DNA from: an uncultured Aequorivita sp.
GTDB lineage: Bacteria; Bacteroidota; Bacteroidia; Flavobacteriales; Flavobacteriaceae
Length of the DNA: 64,000 nt
Reading direction: 5' to 3'
NCBI GenBank assembly: GCA_937125455.1
Contig: CAKZLK010000022.1
Coordinates: 40,248 to 104,247, forward strand
Position 1 is the stretch's first letter. Each line of letters starts with the position of its first letter. The translations under genes and the position numbers were made by a program. This document shows, in pieces, positions 55,959 to 64,000 of the stretch. The notes beneath the pieces are model-generated. The model made no database searches and was not told the DNA's origin. It was given only the letters and a program-made list of their open reading frames with translations.

Positions 55959-56372
55959 TTATTTTAAAAAGGAAAAAAAACCTTTCTTTTGTTTTTTAGG
56001 CTTTGTAGGCGTAGGCTCACCAATAAGTTGTTGGTAAATTTCGCCCCAACTTTTAAGGCCACCAATGTTGCGGTCGTCTATAAAAACGTCTGCGTTAATT
56101 TTTCTACTGTATGAACTGTCAAATTCTTCTTCAGGAAAACTTTTGTTTACAGCGTAAAAAACAACGCCATTCTCTTCACAGAATTTTACTGCATCCTCCA
56201 AGGCATTACCTTTTCGGTAGGTCCATAAAATTAGTCGATGCCCCTCATCCTGCAATTTTTTCAAAGTGTCAAAAGCGAAAATTATAGGACGACCAATGCG
56301 CGGATATTCATCTTCAACAATGGTTCCGTCAAAATCTATAGCTATCGTGAGTGTTTCTCTAAGTCTCGTCAT
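55959..56372 (-). CDS. Small HAD-like hydrolase (BT0820-like)
   Basis: A 137-residue HAD-superfamily protein without a large cap domain. Motif I is AIDFDGTIVEDEYP, motif II is near LILWTYRKG, and the terminal acidic motif is VFIDDRNIGG. The basic C-terminus KPKKQKKGFFSFLK is noteworthy. It resembles the small phosphatase BT0820 from Bacteroides. The substrate is unknown. It is 4 nt before map; a TAnnTTTG element lies in the 45-nt gap upstream. Confidence 0.85.
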   Translation of the reverse strand: MTRLRETLTIAIDFDGTIVEDEYPRIGRPIIFAFDTLKKLQDEGHRLILWTYRKGNALEDAVKFCEENGVVFYAVNKSFPEEEFDSSYSRKINADVFIDDRNIGGLKSWGEIYQQLIGEPTPTKPKKQKKGFFSFLK

Positions 56373-56383
56373 TTTTCGAGCCG

Positions 56384-56391
56384 CAAATTTA
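56384..56391 (-). promoter_or_regulatory. Candidate internal -7 element upstream of the HAD gene
   Basis: TAAATTTG on the minus strand matches TAnnTTTG, 11 nt before the HAD ATG. No -33 TTG at normal spacing. Confidence 0.35.
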
Positions 56392-56417
56392 CAAAGAATT
56401 ATACCGTTGCTAAAGTT

Positions 56418-57020
56418 TTATTCAGCGTAAGCGTGTTTGTATTCCTTTCCACTTAAAATAGCAAGCATATCTTTTTCAAGACTTTCAATGGGGTATTCCA
56501 CAATTCGTCCCAATTCTTTCTCGTTTTTGTAGAAAATAATTGACGGTACATTGGTAATGTTTTTTCCTTTCTCGAAGCCTTGAGGTGTAGTTTTTTCTTC
56601 TGAAACGGTAATTAAATCGAGCTTGAATTCATCAAAATTTACTTCGTCCAGAATTTTATAAAAATGCGGTGTTTCTCGTTGGCTATCTTCACACCAAGTT
56701 CCCATAAAAACCGTGATGGTTATATCTTTTAATAACGGTTTTAATTGTTCTTTGATTTCAGAATCTACTTTGTAGTTGTCATAACCTGTATTGAACCAAT
56801 CTTTAAAAGCTTCCATCTGTAACCCTTTGCGATTGGCCTTTCCCAAGAGCATCACGGAATCTTCGTAGGGAACGGTGTCGTTTATTTTTTCCTTTATTCT
56901 AAGGCTTCGGGATTCTGAAACCATCTCTTTTGAAGTGTTTTCATCTACTTTATTTTTTTCTTTGGAAGAACTACAACCAACCCAAAGAATTGCTGAAAGT
57001 ATTATAAGAAGTTTATTCAT
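56418..57020 (-). CDS. Thioredoxin-family lipoprotein with CxxS site
   Basis: A 200-residue exported protein. The signal peptide MNKLLIILSAILWVGC has lipobox VGC, with Cys16 followed by SSSKEK. A thioredoxin fold covers about residues 75-185. The active-site place reads GTWCEDSQRETPHFYKIL, so the second Cys is Ser (CxxS). The cis-Pro segment is ITNVPSIIFYKN. A CxxS protein cannot run a normal dithiol cycle and may act as a monothiol binding or isomerase-like protein. It is 2 nt after gpmI. Confidence 0.87.
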   Translation of the reverse strand: MNKLLIILSAILWVGCSSSKEKNKVDENTSKEMVSESRSLRIKEKINDTVPYEDSVMLLGKANRKGLQMEAFKDWFNTGYDNYKVDSEIKEQLKPLLKDITITVFMGTWCEDSQRETPHFYKILDEVNFDEFKLDLITVSEEKTTPQGFEKGKNITNVPSIIFYKNEKELGRIVEYPIESLEKDMLAILSGKEYKHAYAE

Positions 57021-57022
57021 AA

Positions 57023-58540
57023 TTATATCAAGGAATGTTGCGTCATTATTTTCGGTTGTTCAATGCCCATAATTTTAAGAATTGTAGGGGCCACATCGCC
57101 CAAAATTCCATTTTTAACGGCTTTAATTTCAGGATCAACTATTATGATAGGAACAGGATTGGTTGTGTGAGCGGTATTTGGCGATCCATCGGGATTGCGC
57201 ATAGTCTCACTGTTGCCGTGGTCTGCAATTATAATTGTGGTGTAATTACTTTCCAAGGCTTGTTCCACAATTGCCTTTGCGCAGCTATCAACAGTTTCAC
57301 AGGCTTTAATAGCAGCTTCAAAAACTCCGGTGTGGCCAACCATGTCTGCATTTGCAAAATTTAAACAGATAAAATCAGCAGTTTCATTTTCAATTTCTGG
57401 AAGAATCATATCCCGAAGTTCGTAGGCGCTCATTTCGGGTTTTAAATCGTAAGTGGCCACAGTGGGCGAGGGGCATAGGATTCGTTTCTCACCTTCAAAA
57501 GGAATTTCCCTTCCTCCAGAAAAGAAGAAGGTTACGTGCGGATATTTCTCGGTTTCGGCAATTCGAATTTGTTTTTTTTTGTTTTTTTCCAAAACCTCAC
57601 CTAATGTATCGTGCAGGTTTTCTTTGTTGTAAACCACATGGATATCTCTAAAGGAATCGTCATAATTTGTAAGTGTCACGAAGTATAGCGGAAGTGTTTT
57701 CATTCCAAAATCTTCGTGGTCTTTTTGTGTCAAAACTTCAGTGAGCTGTCTGCCACGATCGGTTCTAAAATTAAAGAAAATCATCACATCATCTTTTTGA
57801 ATAGTAGCAATGGGTTTTCCTTCAGAAGTGGTCATCACAATAGGTTCCAAGAATTCATCAGAAACTCCTTCGGCATAACTTTCTTCAATACTCTTTTCAG
57901 CATTCTGAGATGGTTTTCCTTTTCCGAAGACCAATAAATCATAGGCTTTCCTTACACGTTCCCAGCGTTTATCTCTATCCATCGCAAAATAACGGCCAAT
58001 GATTGAAGCCAATTTACCACCTGTTTTTTCCAAATGGTTCTCTAGGTCAGCTATAAAAGCTTTTCCCGAATGCGGATCTACATCTCGGCCATCCGTAAAG
58101 GCGTGGACATATACATTTTTTAATCCTTCCTTTTGAGCAGCGGTGAGCAAGCCCTTTAAGTGGTCAATGTGTGAATGCACACCACCGTTGGAAACTAGCC
58201 CTAAAAAATGCACATTTTTATTGTGCGTTTTTGCGTATTCAAATGCTTTTTGTAGCTCGGGTTCGTTGCTTAAAGTGCCTTTTTGAACCGCCATATTTAT
58301 TTTGGCGAGGTCTTGATAAACAATTCTTCCTGCGCCTAAATTCATATGGCCAACCTCGCTATTGCCCATCTGTCCTTCGGGCAGTCCAACGTTCATTCCG
58401 TGGGTGAGCAACTGTGCATGCGGATATTTTTCAAAAAGTGAATCTATAAAAGGGGTATCGGCTTGTGCAATAGCAGAAACGGCGGGATCTTGTGTAACTC
58501 CCCAGCCATCGAGGATCATTAAAAGGACTTTTTTCTTCAT
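57023..58540 (-). CDS. gpmI: 2,3-bisphosphoglycerate-independent phosphoglycerate mutase
   Basis: GpmI interconverts 3- and 2-phosphoglycerate in glycolysis using two Mn2+ ions. Its 505 residues match the family. The phosphoryl-acceptor Ser is in GQMGNSEVGHMNLGAGR. Metal-binding motifs are VLLMILDGWG at the start, and TTIIIADHGNSETM and PNTAHTTNPVP late. The ATG at 58540 is only 4 nt from a TATCTTTG element, so the mRNA may be leaderless. It leads the string gpmI / thioredoxin-like / HAD / map / methyltransferase. Confidence 0.96.
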   Translation of the reverse strand: MKKKVLLMILDGWGVTQDPAVSAIAQADTPFIDSLFEKYPHAQLLTHGMNVGLPEGQMGNSEVGHMNLGAGRIVYQDLAKINMAVQKGTLSNEPELQKAFEYAKTHNKNVHFLGLVSNGGVHSHIDHLKGLLTAAQKEGLKNVYVHAFTDGRDVDPHSGKAFIADLENHLEKTGGKLASIIGRYFAMDRDKRWERVRKAYDLLVFGKGKPSQNAEKSIEESYAEGVSDEFLEPIVMTTSEGKPIATIQKDDVMIFFNFRTDRGRQLTEVLTQKDHEDFGMKTLPLYFVTLTNYDDSFRDIHVVYNKENLHDTLGEVLEKNKKKQIRIAETEKYPHVTFFFSGGREIPFEGEKRILCPSPTVATYDLKPEMSAYELRDMILPEIENETADFICLNFANADMVGHTGVFEAAIKACETVDSCAKAIVEQALESNYTTIIIADHGNSETMRNPDGSPNTAHTTNPVPIIIVDPEIKAVKNGILGDVAPTILKIMGIEQPKIMTQHSLI

Positions 58541-58544
58541 TATG

Positions 58545-58552
58545 CAAAGATA
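58545..58552 (-). promoter_or_regulatory. gpmI: Candidate gpmI -7 element
   Basis: TATCTTTG on the minus strand matches TAnnTTTG. Only 4 nt separate it from the ATG, which would place transcription start at or near the start codon. Confidence 0.5.
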
Positions 58553-58601
58553 CGAAGGGTTGTTGGGAAATTTACTTGTGGAGTATTCTCAATTTTTAAA
58601 T

Positions 58602-59348
58602 CTATACCAATAATTTTGGATTGATATCTAAAATATTTTCTTTTACATATTTTGAAATAAAGGCTTCGGAAAAATGTTCGTTGCCTAAAATCTTTTCTTC
58701 GGAAAGCATTTTTTTAACGTCAATCTGTTCTTTGTAAGCTTTCAGCATGGGAATAGAAACTGGCGCATAGCTGAAATGCCATGGCTCATATTTAAACCCC
58801 ATGCGGTTGCCGTTATCTGTGTAGACTTCGTAAAAACCGAAGCTCTCTGAATTTTCGTTCAGCCAAGTTTTCAGTTTACAAAAAGGACCACTGCCGTGAA
58901 AATTTTCTGGAATCAATACATTTGCTGGGCGAGGGGCATTGGCGTCTATAATATCAATATCTGTTCCCCAATGGTGACGCGAGGTGCCAGGAATGGTGGA
59001 GTAGTCTATTATTTTTTGAATCGCTTTTTCTGGTGAAAGTCCTTCAGAAGTAAAGCGTTTGTACTTTCCTTCAAATATTTCTTTCTGTCGCTGAAAACTT
59101 CGGTATGCGGAAACTACTTCAATATTTATATCTTCTTTTGCAGCGGCAGCTTTCATTTTAGCATATGCTTCCTTGGCGTTTTTGTGCATTTTTGAAGTAT
59201 AACTATCGCCTACAATATCTGGATTGCCCTTACCTATCAATTGATTTCGGGTAAATTCTTCAGAAAATGTTTTAAAAGACAGCTGCGGAAAGATTGCTAA
59301 ACTTATTCCTGCAATACTTGAAATTTTGATGAATTCTTTTCGTCTCAT
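58602..59348 (-). CDS. D-Ala-D-Ala carboxypeptidase family protein (peptidase M15, VanY-like)
   Basis: A zinc peptidase that trims peptidoglycan peptides. Its 248 residues carry an N-terminal signal with a short basic start (MRRKEFIKISSIAGISLAIF). The LAS-family zinc ligands are visible: SRHHWGTDIDI (His and Asp) and EPWHFSY (His). SAYRSFQRQKEIF is the substrate-binding Arg region. It is likely periplasmic. The preceding gene gpmI ends the adjacent string, with 61 nt between. Confidence 0.93.
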   Translation of the reverse strand: MRRKEFIKISSIAGISLAIFPQLSFKTFSEEFTRNQLIGKGNPDIVGDSYTSKMHKNAKEAYAKMKAAAAKEDINIEVVSAYRSFQRQKEIFEGKYKRFTSEGLSPEKAIQKIIDYSTIPGTSRHHWGTDIDIIDANAPRPANVLIPENFHGSGPFCKLKTWLNENSESFGFYEVYTDNGNRMGFKYEPWHFSYAPVSIPMLKAYKEQIDVKKMLSEEKILGNEHFSEAFISKYVKENILDINPKLLV

Positions 59349-59583
59349 TCTTTGTGTTAGTGAGTTCGTGGGTTATTAAGTTATTTGATTCAGTGATTTT
59401 TCGAAGATTGATTAAATAGCTTAATAATGAATAAATTTTTCACCTACGAAATTCGTCAAAAATAACTTACCAGTTGGGTATGGCATTCTTTTTTAATTCA
59501 ATTTTAGGAATTGAAAACGTATTTCTTCCGAAGAAAACGAATGTATTTTATACATTTACTAACCATTTAAAATTTGAAATAGT

Positions 59584-61140
59584 ATGACATCCCTAAAAAT
59601 AGCTGCAATTTTATTGCTTTCAGGTTTTGCTGTTGCTTCCGTAAGTGCCCAAAACATAATGATTACCAATAACAATTCGCCAAACGAACCTTCTATAATG
59701 ATTAACCCACTAAACACGGATATTCTTGTGGCGGGTGCAAACTTAAACAACTTGTATAATAGTAGTGACGGGGGGCTTACTTGGAGTGAGCAAACAATGA
59801 CTTCCAGTTATGGCGTGTGGGGAGATCCTGCTTTTGATGTGGATACGGACGGCAATTTCTATTATTTTCACCTTTCCAACCCTTCAAACGGAAACTGGAT
59901 TGATCGCATAGTTTGCCAAAAATCCACTGATAATGGTAACAACTGGAGCAGTGGAACCCATACTGGTTTAAACGGAACAAAGGCGCAGGACAAACAATGG
60001 AGCGTAATAGATCGTACCAATAATAATATTTATTTAACATGGACGCAGTTTGATGATTATGGAAGTAGCAATCCTAACGATAAGTCGATTATCCGTTTTT
60101 CAAAATCTACTAATGGAGGGGATACGTGGTCAGTTCCGAAAAAAATAAATATAGTAGATGGTGATTGTATTGATGAAGACAACACTGTTGAAGGTGCAGT
60201 TCCTGCAGTTGGACCCAATGGAGAGATTTATGTGGCTTGGGCTGGACCTAATGGACTTGTTTTTAATAGATCACTAGATCAGGGCGAAACTTGGTTGCCG
60301 CAAGAAATCGCGATAGACCCAATGCCAACTGGCTGGGATTATAGTATTCCTGGAATTAACCGTGCCAATGGTTTGCCAATAACCAAATGCGACCTTAGCG
60401 GTGGGCCAAACAATGGAACTATCTATGTAAACTGGAGCGATCAACGAAATGGTGCAAACGACACAGACGTTTTTATGAGCAAATCTACCGACGGTGGTGA
60501 TACTTGGAGTGCACCAATAAGAGTGAATGACGACCCGGCCGGAAAACAACAATTCTTCACTTGGATGGATATTGACCAAACTAACGGGAATCTCTTTTTT
60601 GTGTTCTATGATAGAAGGGAGTATACCGACAATAAAACGGATGTTTACCTAGCCTATTCATTGGACGGTGGAAATACAATTACAAATAAAAGAATCAGCG
60701 AATCACCATTTACACCCAATTCAGGAGTTTTCTTTGGCGATTATACCAATATCGTTGCACATAACAACATAGTTCGCCCAATTTGGACACGCCTGCAGGG
60801 CAGTCAACTGAGTGTTTGGACAGATGTTACGCCTTTTTCTGTGCTTTCTGCTGGTAATGGTGCTGTACAGCAAGTAAACTCAATGGTGCAATACCCAAAC
60901 CCAGCCAGTGATATAAGCTATGTCTCTTTTAAACTTCACGAGGAATCTACTGTAAGCATCGATCTTTTTGATGCACAGGGTAGAAAAGTGTACACCGTGA
61001 TGGACAACGAAACCAAAGGCTATGGGAAGTATATAATTCCTATAAATTTGAGCGAAATAAATCTTGCCAATGGAAGCTATTTCTGCAAACTGACCGTAAA
61101 CGGAACTTCCAAAACCCTTAAAATGATCGTGATTGAATAA
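59584..61140 (+). CDS. T9SS-sorted sialidase-like (BNR/Asp-box) protein
   Basis: A 518-residue secreted protein with a signal peptide (MTSLKIAAILLLSGFAVASVSA). At least five Asp-boxes are visible: SSDGGLTW, STDNGNNW, STNGGDTW, SLDQGETW and STDGGDTW, spaced through residues about 55-350. This indicates a six-bladed sialidase-type propeller. The catalytic Arg triad and Tyr-Glu pair of true sialidases are not clear to me, so enzyme activity is uncertain. A type A T9SS sorting domain follows (VQYPNPASDISYV to TLKMIVIE). Its stop overlaps the GNAT start by one base. Confidence 0.86.
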   Translation: MTSLKIAAILLLSGFAVASVSAQNIMITNNNSPNEPSIMINPLNTDILVAGANLNNLYNSSDGGLTWSEQTMTSSYGVWGDPAFDVDTDGNFYYFHLSNPSNGNWIDRIVCQKSTDNGNNWSSGTHTGLNGTKAQDKQWSVIDRTNNNIYLTWTQFDDYGSSNPNDKSIIRFSKSTNGGDTWSVPKKINIVDGDCIDEDNTVEGAVPAVGPNGEIYVAWAGPNGLVFNRSLDQGETWLPQEIAIDPMPTGWDYSIPGINRANGLPITKCDLSGGPNNGTIYVNWSDQRNGANDTDVFMSKSTDGGDTWSAPIRVNDDPAGKQQFFTWMDIDQTNGNLFFVFYDRREYTDNKTDVYLAYSLDGGNTITNKRISESPFTPNSGVFFGDYTNIVAHNNIVRPIWTRLQGSQLSVWTDVTPFSVLSAGNGAVQQVNSMVQYPNPASDISYVSFKLHEESTVSIDLFDAQGRKVYTVMDNETKGYGKYIIPINLSEINLANGSYFCKLTVNGTSKTLKMIVIE

Positions 61141-61583
61141 TGGCTGAAAATAAAATAACCATTAGAATTATTCCCGCTGTGGAAATTTTCAATATCATTC
61201 CCCTTATGCAAATACTGGGGAATTTTTCTGTTTCTGAAGAACTTCTGAAAGAACGCTTGCAGGAAATGGTCCAACAGAATTATGAATGTTTGGGCGTTTT
61301 TGATGCAGAAACCTTAATTGGCGTTTGCGGCCTCTGGTTCCAGACACGCCATTATGCGGGCAAAAGCGTGGAAATGGACCACGTAATTATCGATGATGCA
61401 TACCGAAGCCACGGAATTGGCAAAATGCTTGTTGAATTTATAAGTGATTACGCCAAGAAAAAATCCTGTAATTGGGTGGAACTAAACAGTTATGTACACA
61501 ATTTTCCTTCCCATAAATTTTTCTACAACCAAGACTTTGTGGCAAAAGGATATCATTTTGTTAAGGAGCTTAATATGTCATAA
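61140..61583 (+). CDS. GNAT-family N-acetyltransferase
   Basis: An acetyl-CoA-dependent acetyltransferase of 147 residues. The acetyl-CoA-binding motif reads DDAYRSHGIGKMLVEFISDYA (R/Q-x-x-G-x-G/A type), with VEMDHVIIDD before it and FYNQDFVAKGYHFV late. The substrate is unknown. The ATG shares one base with the stop of the upstream secreted-protein gene (TAATG), which implies coupled translation, an odd pair for a cytosolic enzyme. Confidence 0.9.
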   Translation: MAENKITIRIIPAVEIFNIIPLMQILGNFSVSEELLKERLQEMVQQNYECLGVFDAETLIGVCGLWFQTRHYAGKSVEMDHVIIDDAYRSHGIGKMLVEFISDYAKKKSCNWVELNSYVHNFPSHKFFYNQDFVAKGYHFVKELNMS

Positions 61584-61623
61584 GACCGCTGCACTGAAAG
61601 AATAAAGAAAAACGACTTTATAT

Positions 61624-62331
61624 TCATTGAAATTTAGAAAACTCTGTCCCGCTTTCCACCTCATACGGTTCCTTTCCTTGTACAAAAACGCGAGCTTTTA
61701 ATTCACCTTTAAGTATAATTTCATCACCTTTTACACGCAGCCAACTGCCTTCGCGCAGTCCAACCACAGGTACGGTGTTTTGCGTATGAAATTCCGCAAT
61801 ACGGGTTTCGCGGGTTTCACCCATATGTTTGCTGTTTGGTTCAGGGTCTAAATAATGCGGGTTGAGGTTGAAAGGAATAACGCCCAACGTTTTAAATGAA
61901 GGCGGATATACAATTGGCATATCGTTGGTAGTTTGCATAGATACCCCACAAATATTACTGCCAGCACTTGTCCCCATATATGCCAAACCTTTGAATATAG
62001 CTTCGCGAAGCGGTTGCATTAATTCCAAACGGTAAAGTGCACTTACCAAAACAAAAGTATTTCCGCCACCCGTAAAGGCGCCTTTTGCGTTCTTAATAGC
62101 CTCCACAGGATTTTCAAAAGTGTGCAGCCCAATCAGTTTTTTACCAATTTTATTAAAAGCCTTTGCAGCTTTTTCGGTGTATTCGTCGTGGGTTATGCCT
62201 CCGGGACGGGCGTAGGGTATAAAGATTACTTCATCTGCATCCTTAAAAAGTTCAGACATTTCTTCTGTGAGGTAATCTAGATATTCACCGCCATACACGG
62301 TGCTGGTGCTTGCTATTAGTAGGTTTTTCAT
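61624..62331 (-). CDS. pepE: Dipeptidase E (alpha-aspartyl dipeptidase)
   Basis: PepE is a cytosolic serine peptidase (family S51) that cleaves Asp-X dipeptides. In 235 residues the nucleophile Ser lies in YMGTSAGSNICG; FTGGGNTFVLV and NPHYLD are other family landmarks. The N-terminus MKNLLIASTSTVYGGEYLDY is typical. It converges with the GNAT gene with a 40-nt gap. Confidence 0.94.
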   Translation of the reverse strand: MKNLLIASTSTVYGGEYLDYLTEEMSELFKDADEVIFIPYARPGGITHDEYTEKAAKAFNKIGKKLIGLHTFENPVEAIKNAKGAFTGGGNTFVLVSALYRLELMQPLREAIFKGLAYMGTSAGSNICGVSMQTTNDMPIVYPPSFKTLGVIPFNLNPHYLDPEPNSKHMGETRETRIAEFHTQNTVPVVGLREGSWLRVKGDEIILKGELKARVFVQGKEPYEVESGTEFSKFQ

Positions 62332-62520
62332 TATTGATTTTTTTCTGAAGTGTAAATTTAGTAATAGCTAAAGAAAACTTTAGGTTCTGAGCATTTAAAA
62401 ATGATATGGTTTTTATTTATAAGAGTATTAATGCTACCTTTTCTGTGTTTATTATAGTAGTTTACTAAAAAGAAGTTATTTTTTGTAGCTTTAAAAAAGT
62501 ATAATAGTAGTATGTATAAT

Positions 62521-63888
62521 ATGAAACCTTTAATACTAATATTTTTAATTATTCCCCTGGGCTGCTTTGCCCAATTTGGCCAACAACAAATAATTGATGT
62601 AGTAAATGGCAATCCAAGAGGTGTTTATTCTGTTGATATAGATGGTGATGGATCTTTAGATGTGTTATGTGCTATATCAGGAGAGAATAAAATCGCTTGG
62701 TATAAAAATGATGATGGATTGGGAAATTTTGCTACTCAAAGAATCATTACATCAAGTTTGCAAGAAACTACAACAGTAATTGCGGCAGATATTGACGGTG
62801 ATAACGATATGGACGTAATTGCCACATCTAAAGTGCTTGATAGGATAGTTTGGTTTGAAAACCTTGATGGTTTGGGTACGTTCGGCACTCAGTCTCTCAT
62901 TACATCCGCAGCCGATGGTGCTATCGGTCTATATGCGGCAGATCTGGACAGTGATGGGGATATGGATGTACTTTCGGCATCCTATCTTGATAATAAAATT
63001 GCTTGGTATGAAAATACGGATGGCCTGGGTACTTTTGGCCCCCAGCGGATACTTACGAACAGTGCCCTGAGCACCCGCGATGTCTATGCGGCAGACCTTG
63101 ATGGTGATGGCGATATGGACGTGCTAGCCGCATCCACGGCGGACGATCGCGTAATCTGGTTTGAAAATCTGGATGGGCTGGGGAATTTTGGCCCTGAGAA
63201 AATCATAAACAACGATGCTAACGGCGTGATAGCGGTAAGGGCGGCAGATATTGATGGTGATGGCGATAAGGATGTTATTGCCGCCATATTTGGCGATGGT
63301 AAAATTTCTTGGTATGAAAATATGGATGGATTGGGAAATTTTAGTGCAGAAAAAGTTGTTTCTAATCTTACTCCAACCGTTCGATTGGTGCAAATTGCTG
63401 ATATTGATAAGGATGGAAATTTGGATATTGCTGCGGCAATAGCAGGAACTAACACTATAGTATGGTATGAAAATACAGATGGACTTGGAACATTTTCCCT
63501 GCAAAAAATTATATCAGAAGATGCGAATGGTCTGGTTTGGATTTTCTTAGAGGATTTGGATGGCGATACAGATTTAGATGTTATTTCAGCTTCAATAATG
63601 GACAATAAAATAGCTTGGTATAAAAACCTGACCATATTAGGAGTCCAAGAAAGTTTTGCAGAAAGTTTTTCCGTTTATCCCAATCCTGTAAAAAATGTTT
63701 TGAACATTGTTCCAAAAAGTGACCTTAAAATAGAAAGTATAAATTTATTTGATGCGCTGGGAAGACAAGTGCTTCAGGAAAATGGTGAAAAGGCCACCGT
63801 GGATTTTACCGATATTTCAAACGGTATTTATTTTTTAAAGTTGCAAACACAAAGTAACACCTTTACAATTAAGATTATTAAAGAGTAG
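62521..63888 (+). CDS. FG-GAP/VCBS repeat T9SS-sorted protein
   Basis: A 455-residue secreted protein. I start at ATG 62521 (MKPLILIFLIIPLGCFA, signal peptide); an ATG three codons earlier is possible. Seven tandem units of about 51 residues follow from residue 35, each with a Ca2+-binding-like DxDGDxDxDV loop then WYEN or WFEN and DGLG. They suggest a seven-bladed integrin-like propeller. A type A T9SS sorting domain ends it (VYPNPVKNVLNIV to FTIKIIKE). Units three to five (about 62.88-63.30 kb) have a much higher G+C content than the flanking units. Confidence 0.87.
   Translation: MKPLILIFLIIPLGCFAQFGQQQIIDVVNGNPRGVYSVDIDGDGSLDVLCAISGENKIAWYKNDDGLGNFATQRIITSSLQETTTVIAADIDGDNDMDVIATSKVLDRIVWFENLDGLGTFGTQSLITSAADGAIGLYAADLDSDGDMDVLSASYLDNKIAWYENTDGLGTFGPQRILTNSALSTRDVYAADLDGDGDMDVLAASTADDRVIWFENLDGLGNFGPEKIINNDANGVIAVRAADIDGDGDKDVIAAIFGDGKISWYENMDGLGNFSAEKVVSNLTPTVRLVQIADIDKDGNLDIAAAIAGTNTIVWYENTDGLGTFSLQKIISEDANGLVWIFLEDLDGDTDLDVISASIMDNKIAWYKNLTILGVQESFAESFSVYPNPVKNVLNIVPKSDLKIESINLFDALGRQVLQENGEKATVDFTDISNGIYFLKLQTQSNTFTIKIIKE
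62623..63630 (+). repeat. Seven tandem FG-GAP/VCBS-like coding repeats
   Basis: About 153 nt per unit, coding for roughly 51 residues. Each unit begins like VYSVDIDGDGSLDVL, VIAADIDGDNDMDVI, LYAADLDSDGDMDVL or IFLEDLDGDTDLDVI and contains WYxN/WFEN and DGLG. Confidence 0.85.
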
Positions 63889-63952
63889 TTTTAACACCCA
63901 CCTTCCAAAACTTTACCTTTTCCCTAACAAAACAAATCCGTATTTTTAGTGA

Positions 63953-64000
63953 ATGACAAAAAGACTACTTCTCTTATTATTTATCGCTGCTGCTCCCACA
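63953..64000 (+). CDS. Start of an exported protein (rest outside window)
   Basis: Sixteen codons are visible (MTKRLLLLLFIAAAPT) before the window ends. They look like the start of a signal peptide. The ATG is preceded by TATTTTTA, close to the -7 consensus. Nothing can be said about the function. Confidence 0.55.
   Translation, partial: MTKRLLLLLFIAAAPT

Noticed and set aside
63084..63635. Long antisense open frame of 183 codons opposite the FG-GAP gene
   Set aside because: It is a shadow of the repeated coding units on the plus strand and has no signal, domain or promoter of its own.
1..64000. Mobile elements, CRISPR arrays, prophage
   Set aside because: No transposase, integrase, phage gene or regularly spaced direct repeat was found by reading the coding frames and the gaps.

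Overview
The window is chromosomal DNA from a member of the Bacteroidota, most likely a marine Flavobacteriaceae. The evidence is low G+C content, genes with no clear Shine-Dalgarno sequence, -7 elements of the TAnnTTTG type, a short RpoD-like sigma factor, type IX secretion (T9SS) components with many sorted substrates, a TamL-type lipoprotein barrel, and a Na+-translocating NADH:quinone reductase (Nqr) operon. An Aequorivita-like genus fits but cannot be proven from the sequence. I saw no tRNA, rRNA, CRISPR array, insertion sequence or prophage.

Layout, left to right. 1-4237: the start of rpe, a stand-alone BLUF blue-light sensor, rpoD, and an ECF sigma / one-TM protein / lipoprotein operon. 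4365-7185: the proline synthesis operon proC-proB-proA. 7448-13149: pnp, rpsO, a lipoprotein, and fbaA-accD. 13193-17948: an outer-membrane and secretion cluster of tamL, an rRNA/tRNA methyltransferase, porT and ubiE. 18156-21010: trkA-trkH potassium uptake. 21160-30710: secreted T9SS proteins mixed with an aminotransferase, a fatty acid desaturase, rsmG and a Nudix hydrolase. 30783-34427: a DUF6029 protein, a TlpA thioredoxin and an Omp28-like lipoprotein. 34504-39820: pruA, a TANGO2-like NRDE protein, apaG, a DUF3667 membrane protein and the T9SS plug protein. 40320-52246: nqrABCDEF, a giant T9SS protein, a small protein of unknown function, and apbE. 52248-58540: a type B sorted T9SS protein and a gpmI / thioredoxin-like / HAD / map / methyltransferase string. 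58602-64000: a D,D-carboxypeptidase, a T9SS sialidase-like protein with a GNAT gene, pepE, an FG-GAP repeat T9SS protein, and the start of one more gene.

How the genes fit together. PorT and the plug protein belong to the T9SS, and at least seven gene products here carry a signal peptide or N-terminal anchor plus a T9SS C-terminal sorting domain. TamL belongs to outer-membrane biogenesis. The Nqr complex pumps Na+ and needs covalent FMN, which the nearby ApbE attaches. TrkAH takes up K+. ProCBA makes proline and PruA performs the last step of its breakdown.

The most interesting signals are sharp base-composition mosaics inside two T9SS genes (the 3' third of the giant gene, and three central repeats of the FG-GAP gene), a conserved-looking small protein between nqr and apbE, a cluster of extracytoplasmic thioredoxin-fold proteins, and an AccD that has lost its zinc-ribbon cysteines. 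I did not find a convincing wholly new multi-gene system.
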